DNA of 10,507 nt, taken from Sedimentisphaerales bacterium (lineage in GTDB: Bacteria; Planctomycetota; Phycisphaerae; Sedimentisphaerales; SG8-4). Location of the stretch: the NCBI GenBank assembly GCA_016928975.1, contig JAFGJR010000078.1:1-10507 (forward strand). Direction: 5' to 3'. A program made the translations under genes and the position numbers. Within the stretch, counting starts at the first letter, position 1. Each line of letters starts with the position of its first letter. Shown here in pieces: positions 6,464-10,507 of this stretch. A model generated the notes under the pieces. It was not told the origin of the DNA. It did not search any database and was given only the letters and a program-made list of their open reading frames with translations.

Positions 6464-6883
6464 TCATTTGACCAGGGCGGAGGGGATGTTCGGGCTTTTG
6501 GGATTCACTGTGATAGTCCCTCCCGAAGGGGAGACCACGAGATCCATGTCCTCCATCGGCACCGCGCCAAGGAGGACGGAGTCGCCGATCACCAACGCCC
6601 CGGTGAAGCACGTTCGGTTCTCGAACCGGATCTGGGTGGGACCGACGTACGGAACCACATGGGATCGTTCGTCTGCCGTTGTGACCTCGCGCTTCTCGAT
6701 CTCCGGCAGTTGCAGTTGCAGAGCGATGTGTTCCGGGATGCAAATGGTCATTGCCCCTGCATCCACCATTGCCCGGACCTTCAAGGGCCTGAGCTTGGGT
6801 TTACTCGGATTCGACAATTCAATATCTGCCTCGATCATTCCCACGGTTGTTGTCTCCTTGAGCCGTCTGCTTGCTGTTTTCAT
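6464..6883 (-). CDS. Retropepsin-like (clan AA) aspartic protease homologue with altered active-site triad
   Basis: 139 residues from the ATG at 6883, which has GGAG 9 nt upstream; a GTG at 6898 would add five residues. Single-domain, about the length of bacterial retropepsin-like proteins that act as dimers. The active-site strand reads RAMVDAGAMTICIPE (38-51): D41 is kept, but the usual Asp-Thr/Ser-Gly is Asp-Ala-Gly. The flap region is TTADERSHVVPYVGP (68-82), and LLGAVPMEDMDLVV (104-117) is the second hydrophobic-Gly motif. No signal peptide, so it is cytosolic. It is the first gene of a two-gene unit with the 72-residue protein and has its own promoter at 6941-6970. The Thr/Ser normally supports the dimer active site, so activity is doubtful. 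Family confidence is good. Confidence 0.8.
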   Translation of the reverse strand: MKTASRRLKETTTVGMIEADIELSNPSKPKLRPLKVRAMVDAGAMTICIPEHIALQLQLPEIEKREVTTADERSHVVPYVGPTQIRFENRTCFTGALVIGDSVLLGAVPMEDMDLVVSPSGGTITVNPKSPNIPSALVK

Positions 6884-6940
6884 TGGCCTACTCTCCACAC
6901 ATCGTCTCCCTGCCTTCGATTCCGGTTCCCTTCTTGGTCT

Positions 6941-6970
6941 ATTGTATCTTCACAGGCCCGGCGGTGGCAA
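6941..6970 (-). promoter_or_regulatory. Sigma-70-type promoter of the protease / small-protein pair
   Basis: On the minus strand, TTGCCA (6970-6965) and TACAAT (6946-6941) are 18 nt apart, each one base from consensus. It starts just beyond the stop of the glycosylase gene at 6974, so the two downstream genes can be expressed apart from it. The leader would be about 50 nt. Confidence 0.6.
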
Positions 6971-6973
6971 GGC

Positions 6974-7657
6974 TCAAGCCTCTGAATTCCAGCCGCCATC
7001 GGTGGTGTGGGGGAGCTTGTCGAGGGGGCAGGGGGTACAGCGGGGGTTGGGTTTGCAGTAGTCTTTGCCGGTCATCACGAGCAGGGCGTGGAACTCGTTG
7101 AAGAGGGCGGCGTCGGGGTCGAGATTGGACATGAACAGGTCCTGCAACTGGGGGTAGTCGAGTTCGTCCGGACCGATCAGACCGTGGCGGACCATTACGC
7201 GCGCCGTGTACGTGTCCACGACGAAGACGGGGCGGTCCAGGGCGTAGAGCAGGATCGAGTCGGCGGTCTCGGGGCCAACGCCGGAGATGCTCAGCAACTC
7301 CTCGCGCAGGCGAGTTGTGCTGACGTCTTCGAGATTCCGCAGGTCGCCGCCGTAGTTGGTGCACAGCCAGTCGATGAAGTTCTTGAGGCGCTTGGCCTTG
7401 ATGCGGAAGTACCCGGCCGGGCGAATCAGCTTCTCCAACTCGGCGGCGTCGATCTGGTGCAGCCTGGCGGCGTCGAGGCAGTCGGCCGTCTTGAGGTTCG
7501 CGATGGCCCTCTCGACGTTGCTCCAGCTTGTGTTCTGTGTCAGGATCGCGCCGACGGTGACCTCGAAGGGCGTCTCGCCCGGCCACCAGTGCTGCGGCCC
7601 GAAGAACTCCAAAAGGGTCTGATAGATCTCCAGCAACTGTTCTCGCGTCGTGCTCAT
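6974..7657 (-). CDS. Endonuclease III-related HhH-GPD DNA glycosylase (COG2231 type)
   Basis: 227 residues. It should remove damaged bases in cytosolic base-excision repair. FEVTVGAILTQNTSWSNVERAI (31-52) matches the Endo III N-terminal helices. The helix-hairpin-helix is ISGVGPETADSILLYAL (124-140), and D148 in VFVVDTYTAR is the conserved catalytic Asp. At the position of the Endo III catalytic Lys this protein has E130, as in MagIII-like 3-methyladenine glycosylases (COG2231), which suggests a glycosylase without lyase activity. An iron-sulphur motif follows, C201-x5-C207-x2-C210, but the expected fourth Cys is P216. The ATG lies 103 nt from the divergent CPBP gene; the ribosome site is weak (AAGAG). 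Substrate (alkylated purines or other) cannot be told from sequence. Confidence 0.85.
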   Translation of the reverse strand: MSTTREQLLEIYQTLLEFFGPQHWWPGETPFEVTVGAILTQNTSWSNVERAIANLKTADCLDAARLHQIDAAELEKLIRPAGYFRIKAKRLKNFIDWLCTNYGGDLRNLEDVSTTRLREELLSISGVGPETADSILLYALDRPVFVVDTYTARVMVRHGLIGPDELDYPQLQDLFMSNLDPDAALFNEFHALLVMTGKDYCKPNPRCTPCPLDKLPHTTDGGWNSEA

Positions 7658-7661
7658 GCTC

Positions 7662-7690
7662 TTGTAATTTCAATTCGTGCTCAGTACACT
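7662..7690 (+). promoter_or_regulatory. Possible promoter of the CPBP protease gene
   Basis: TTGTAA (7662-7667) and TACACT (7685-7690) with a 17-nt spacer lie in the 103-nt gap between divergent genes. Each hexamer matches consensus at only four of six positions. The leader would be about 65 nt and ends with AAAGG (7747-7751), 9 nt before the ATG at 7761. Confidence 0.35.
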
Positions 7691-7760
7691 CACAGTGCCA
7701 CGGCGGCGAACGGACTCCCCGCCGGGTACTGTGCAATCGACGACCGAAAGGTAGCCCCGG

Positions 7761-8846
7761 ATGGCCGGCCGAAAGAATGGCAAGCTCGGCTTCACGACAA
7801 GCCAACTGTTCAACTTCGCGCGCGACTCCTACCTGGAACGGACCAGCCGGCCGATCTACGCCATCGTGTTCCTGCTGCCGTTTCTTCTCTTTTACGAGAT
7901 CGGCACCCTTCTGATCAATACCGACGTCTTGAACCGCACGCAAGTGCGAGTCGTGGCGTTCGTGTGGCTGCAGGAGTTCCTGATGTACCTGGGGGCGGGC
8001 AACAAGCTGGCCTGGATCGCGCCGCCGCTCGTGGTGGTGGTCATTGTGCTCGGCCTACAGGTCGCCTCTCGCAAGCCGTGGTGGTTCTGCCTCAGCGACT
8101 ACATGCCAATGGTGCTCGAATGCATCCTGCTGGCGGTCCCGCTGATCGTCTTGAGCCTGTTTTTCAACAGTCCGGCTTCGGGCTCGCCCAGACGGGCCCA
8201 GTGGCCCCAAGCCCCGCCGGCGATCCAACCATGCGCCGTCGTGTCGGAGCAGGCCGCCGGGATTGATGAGCGGACGCCGCGTTTCGGTGCGAATGGCTTG
8301 GCGGTCGGGTGGCAGCGGCAAGCGGAGTCTTCGGAGCTTGCCGATGGTGCCATCCGTCTGGTGGGCCATCCGCAGGCTGGCGCTTGCCGCTGCCACCCGA
8401 CACAGCGCTCGAGAACTCGCACAAATGCGATGCTGCTCCTGGCGCAGCCAACCTCCACCGAGACGAGGCACCGCTCGCTGATGGCCGATGTCGTCACCGG
8501 TGTCGGGGCGGGGATCTACGAGGAGCTGATCTTTCGTCTGGTCCTGATCTGCGCCCTGATGGTCCTGTTCCAGGATGTCATCGGGATGGATCACAAGAAC
8601 GCCGTCATCTTATCGGTGCTGATCTCCGCGGCCCTGTTTAGTGCCCACCATCACCATATCATGTATATCAACGGCCACCTCGGACGGGGGGGGCCCTTCA
8701 CCTGGACGGAGTTTGTGTTTCGAACGGCCGCCGGCGTCTATTTTGCCGCCCTGTTCGCGATTCGCGGCTTTGGAATCGCCGCGGGAACTCACGCCTTCTA
8801 CGACATCATTGCCACCATTGTGAACGCCCTCTTTTTCCGCCCATAA
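7761..8846 (+). CDS. CPBP (Rce1/CAAX-like) family intramembrane metalloprotease with a long low-complexity insert
   Basis: 361 residues, a multi-pass membrane protein. Hydrophobic segments lie at about 32-52, 83-100, 117-136, 255-275, 282-296, 322-336 and 339-358. The three CPBP motifs are intact: EELIFR (E254, E255, R259), FSAHHHH (F293, H296) and GTHAFYD (H344, D348). In Rce1-type enzymes these glutamates and histidines bind the metal and water. Family members process prenylated proteins, peptides or bacteriocin-related targets; here the substrate is unknown. Residues about 137-238 are rich in Arg, Pro, Ala, Gln and Thr, look unlike a membrane protein, and contain a 21-bp inverted repeat in the DNA (8304-8401). 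Without them the protein would have the usual family length of about 260. The frame stays open, so the gene may still work, with the extra piece as a loop. AAAGG precedes the ATG. Confidence 0.85.
   Translation: MAGRKNGKLGFTTSQLFNFARDSYLERTSRPIYAIVFLLPFLLFYEIGTLLINTDVLNRTQVRVVAFVWLQEFLMYLGAGNKLAWIAPPLVVVVIVLGLQVASRKPWWFCLSDYMPMVLECILLAVPLIVLSLFFNSPASGSPRRAQWPQAPPAIQPCAVVSEQAAGIDERTPRFGANGLAVGWQRQAESSELADGAIRLVGHPQAGACRCHPTQRSRTRTNAMLLLAQPTSTETRHRSLMADVVTGVGAGIYEELIFRLVLICALMVLFQDVIGMDHKNAVILSVLISAALFSAHHHHIMYINGHLGRGGPFTWTEFVFRTAAGVYFAALFAIRGFGIAAGTHAFYDIIATIVNALFFRP
8304..8401. repeat. Long inverted repeat (21-bp perfect arms) inside the CPBP gene
   Basis: Arms at 8304-8324 and 8381-8401 are exact reverse complements; the shared core is GGGTGGCAGCGGCAAGC. 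The 56-nt middle is structured too. GCTTGCC at 8336-8342 could pair instead with GGCAAGC of the left arm, GATGG-TG-CCATC (8344-8355) is a small hairpin, and CCATCC occurs twice. This resembles the dispersed GGTGGCA / TGCCACC repeats I recall in planctomycete genomes. The whole foreign-looking segment probably spans about 8170-8475; its exact ends and any target duplication could not be found by eye. Confidence 0.75.
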
Positions 8847-8892
8847 TCCTGGGTGATTCGCGAGGATTTTTTTTGTCGCGTTGCGACGAAAA
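8845..8892 (+). terminator. Terminator at the end of the CPBP gene
   Basis: AATCCT (8845-8850, overlapping the stop codon) pairs with AGGATT (8863-8868), and eight T run through 8867-8874. Immediately after, TTTTTGTCGC and GCGACGAAAA (8870-8879 / 8883-8892) form a 10-bp stem with one G-U pair and a 3-nt loop. The first hairpin plus T-run is the classical intrinsic form; the second could act as an alternative or a transcript end stabiliser. Confidence 0.6.
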
Positions 8893-8985
8893 TTCTCGGT
8901 GGCCCTTAGTCATTGACATTCCTGAGTTTGCGGCAAAATCGTCCCATAAGCGTCCCGAAGGACTCTATCAGTGCTGATATTGCAC

Positions 8986-9014
8986 TTGAATTGGGCCGGT
9001 GGTTCTTGTATAAT
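8986..9014 (+). promoter_or_regulatory. Near-consensus sigma-70-type promoter of the DUF2617-like gene
   Basis: TTGAAT (8986-8991), 17-nt spacer, then a perfect TATAAT (9009-9014). Transcription would start near 9021, so the leader is very short, about 32 nt to the ATG at 9053 and only about 14 nt to the ATG at 9035. Confidence 0.7.
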
Positions 9015-9052
9015 AACGACAAAGATAGCAACGTATGACAGGGCTTGTTGTT

Positions 9053-9598
9053 ATGGAATCGCCGCAAATCAATGTAGCCATTGATCAACTGACGTTCAGC
9101 CTGTTCCAAAGGCCGCTGCATCCGGAGTTGTTCCAGCTCTATGCGACCCGGCAACTGAAAACGGAGAAGTATGAGGCCTTGATTTGGGTCACCGGCTGTA
9201 CGCACGTGGTGAGCATTTTTGCGGGGGATGTGTGCCTCAGTGAAGTGGTGAGCACGCCCGGTCAACTGCTTCCGCATCGCGGCCTGGTGGAGCGGTTCCA
9301 GTTCCGCGGGCCCCGGACCCACAAGTGCACGCTCAGCCGGGGCGTCAGCTACATGACCGATTTCCAGATCGAGAAGATGAGCCCAAACCTCTATCGGCAA
9401 AGCCACACGGACCTGGAGCGGTTCGCCCGCAGCCGGGGCGTGTTCGTCAAGTTCCCCGAGCAGGAAGTGGACAGCCTCCAGCCGTTCTGCTACATCGATT
9501 TTGAGGCGCGACGCAACGAGCTGCACATCCACACCTTCGCCGCCTATCCCGAGCAGGTGACGATGGTCAAGACGCAGTCGCTCTTCGACTTCCAGTAA
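9053..9598 (+). CDS. DUF2617-like conserved protein of unknown function
   Basis: 181 residues from the ATG at 9053, chosen because CAGGG (9039-9043) lies 9 nt upstream; the in-frame ATG at 9035 has no ribosome site and would add six residues. No signal peptide or membrane segment, so cytosolic. Visible landmarks are FSLFQRPLHPELF (15-27), HVVSIFAGDVCLSEV (51-65), RGVSYMTDFQIEKMSPNLY (96-114), and the end HTFAAYPEQVTMVKTQSLF (160-178). I recall this pattern (RPLHPELF, VSYQT-FQVE, FP-E-T-VKTQSL) from DUF2617 proteins of planctomycetes. The fold is likely a mixed alpha/beta single domain and no catalytic motif is apparent. It stands alone between its own promoter and the promoter of the discoidin gene. 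Confidence 0.8.
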   Translation: MESPQINVAIDQLTFSLFQRPLHPELFQLYATRQLKTEKYEALIWVTGCTHVVSIFAGDVCLSEVVSTPGQLLPHRGLVERFQFRGPRTHKCTLSRGVSYMTDFQIEKMSPNLYRQSHTDLERFARSRGVFVKFPEQEVDSLQPFCYIDFEARRNELHIHTFAAYPEQVTMVKTQSLFDFQ

Positions 9599-9608
9599 GA
9601 GCAGTGCT

Positions 9609-9703
9609 ATCAAGGGCATCGCCCGGCGCCCCGAGTCCAAGCACCTCCTCGTCATCGGCAGACTCTGGCCCAAGCTCTACGAAATCAGGTTGGCCCTCCA
9701 GTG
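9609..9703 (+). pseudogene. Possible 3' remnant of a lost gene
   Basis: The frame reads IKGIARRPESKHLLVIG then RLWPKLYEIRLALQ and a TGA at 9701-9703. Of its 31 codons, 29 end in G or C, as expected of coding DNA in this GC-rich genome. Reading upstream in the same frame there is no ATG, GTG or TTG before a stop at 9558, so it cannot start as an ordinary gene, and it is in a different frame from the preceding gene. I do not recognise the peptide. It may be the tail of a gene deleted between the two present neighbours, or chance. Confidence 0.3.
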
Positions 9704-9752
9704 ACGTTCTTGGTGGGCCGCCGTCATGTCGCCGGAAACCCGGATTTGTCCC

Positions 9753-9780
9753 TTGACCTGGAGACTTCGACGTTTACAAT
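9753..9780 (+). promoter_or_regulatory. Sigma-70-type promoter of the discoidin-domain gene
   Basis: TTGACC (9753-9758) and TACAAT (9775-9780) with a 16-nt spacer, each one base from consensus. The leader would be about 98 nt and includes a stem AGGCCG / CGGCCT (9790-9795 with 9814-9819). Confidence 0.6.
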
Positions 9781-9884
9781 GGTGATAGCAGGCCGGCGGA
9801 AGTGTGTGCCGTGCGGCCTGTCATCGGTCAGCAATCGTCTCCGGACGGACCTTGCGCAGCGCGCGTGCAAAAGGGAGGGTATCT

Positions 9885-10507
9885 ATGGCCATCGGCAGGA
9901 GTTTCGGCGGAGTCTGGGCGGCATCGATTAGCCTTTGGGCGGTCCTCGGCATCGCTCTGGTGTCCCTCGCGGCGGAGCCTCCCGCGTCGGTGGTCAGGCC
10001 TATTGCTGCCAGCGCCTCCAGTTCCTACAACGCGGACATGGGACCGGAGAAGACCATCGACGGCTCGGGGCTTGATCCGAACGACGGCCACTCGACCCTG
10101 GAAACGGCCATGTGGCTCAGCGCCGCCGATGCGCCCCTGCCCGCTTGGATTCAATATGAGTTCGACGCGCCTTACGCGCTCAAAGAGATGTGGGTCTGGA
10201 ACTCGAACCAGCCGATGGAGTCTGTCTTTGGCTTCGGCGCCAAGAGTGTGATGGTTGAATACTCCACGGATGGGGTCAAATGGACACAAGGGAGCGACGT
10301 GGAATTCGCCCGCGCGCCCGGCAGAGCCGCCTACGCCCACAATACCACCGTTGACCTGGGCGGCGTGACGGCAAAATATGTCCGGCTTACGATCCAGAGC
10401 AACTGGGGCGGCCTGGTCGCGCAGTGCGGCTTGAGCGAAGTCCGCTTCTTCTGTTGCCCGCCAGAGGAGACAGTCGTCGTGGACGACTTCGAAGGCTACA
10501 CGAACGA
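9885..10507 (+). CDS. Secreted discoidin (F5/8 type C, CBM32-like) domain protein, cut by the window edge
   Basis: The first 207 residues are visible; the gene continues past the right edge. The ATG follows GGGAGGG (9873-9879) at 5 nt. Residues 1-30 are a signal peptide (AASISLWAVLGIALVSLAA, cut near AA|E). Residues about 38-190 form an F5/8 type C / CBM32 fold: ASASSSYNADMGPEKTIDG, then TAMWLSA, WIQYEFDAPYALKEMWVWN, VMVEYSTDGVKW and KYVRLTIQSNWGG ending in LSEVRFF. Such domains bind galactose- or amino-sugar-type glycans. The following VVVDDFEGYTN is the usual opening of a second, LamG/jelly-roll-like domain in planctomycete secreted proteins, so the full protein is probably multi-domain. 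It fits the extracellular glycan theme of the DUF4091 and beta-helix genes. The catalytic role, if any, is beyond the window. Confidence 0.85.
   Translation, partial: MAIGRSFGGVWAASISLWAVLGIALVSLAAEPPASVVRPIAASASSSYNADMGPEKTIDGSGLDPNDGHSTLETAMWLSAADAPLPAWIQYEFDAPYALKEMWVWNSNQPMESVFGFGAKSVMVEYSTDGVKWTQGSDVEFARAPGRAAYAHNTTVDLGGVTAKYVRLTIQSNWGGLVAQCGLSEVRFFCCPPEETVVVDDFEGYTN

Noticed and set aside
7007..8266. A 419-codon plus-strand open frame opposite the glycosylase gene, running into the CPBP gene.
   Set aside because: It lies mostly antisense to a well-supported glycosylase, spans the divergent promoter region and shows no domain; a codon-bias shadow.

Overview
The window looks like chromosomal DNA of a planctomycete, most likely class Phycisphaerae (Sedimentisphaerales-like). 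I base this on the secreted proteins: two right-handed beta-helix proteins ending in a single-EF-hand, dockerin-like tail of the D-x-N-x-D-x-K-x-D-x-x-D / LFLEHWLECGL type, a secreted DUF4091/GH123-like protein, and a discoidin protein that runs into a DDFEGY segment at the window edge. The taxonomic call is from memory of such proteins, not from a search.

Layout. (1) 150-2459, minus: secreted GH123/DUF4091-like glycosidase with a carbohydrate-binding-like domain set into its barrel. (2) 2460-3048: gene-free, with a REP-like double hairpin at 2801-2871. (3) 3049-6177: promoter, 5' UTR hairpin, two tandem paralogous beta-helix proteins (3222-4433 and 4512-6089) in one apparent operon, and a strong hairpin at 6150-6177 between convergent units. 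(4) 6235-6970, minus: a retropepsin-like aspartic protease homologue and a small acidic protein, with their own promoter. (5) 6974-7657, minus: an endonuclease III-related (COG2231-type) DNA glycosylase, divergent from (6) 7761-8846, plus: a CPBP-family membrane protease with a terminator at its end. (7) 9053-9598, plus: a DUF2617-like cytosolic protein behind a near-consensus promoter, followed by a short coding-like remnant. (8) 9885 to the right edge, plus: the start of a secreted discoidin-domain protein with its own promoter.

The genes do not form one obvious pathway. The secreted set (DUF4091, two beta-helix proteins, discoidin protein) fits polysaccharide binding or degradation outside the cytoplasm. 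The rest is housekeeping or accessory.

The most unusual theme is palindromic DNA inside intact reading frames. A 28-nt perfect-arm palindrome is read through in the DUF4091 gene. A long low-complexity segment holding a 21-bp inverted repeat is read through in the CPBP protease gene, between two conserved parts of the protein. Together with the REP-like element at 2801-2871, this suggests a genome in which small repeat elements insert into genes and are tolerated as extra linker peptide, resembling what is known for Rickettsia palindromic elements.
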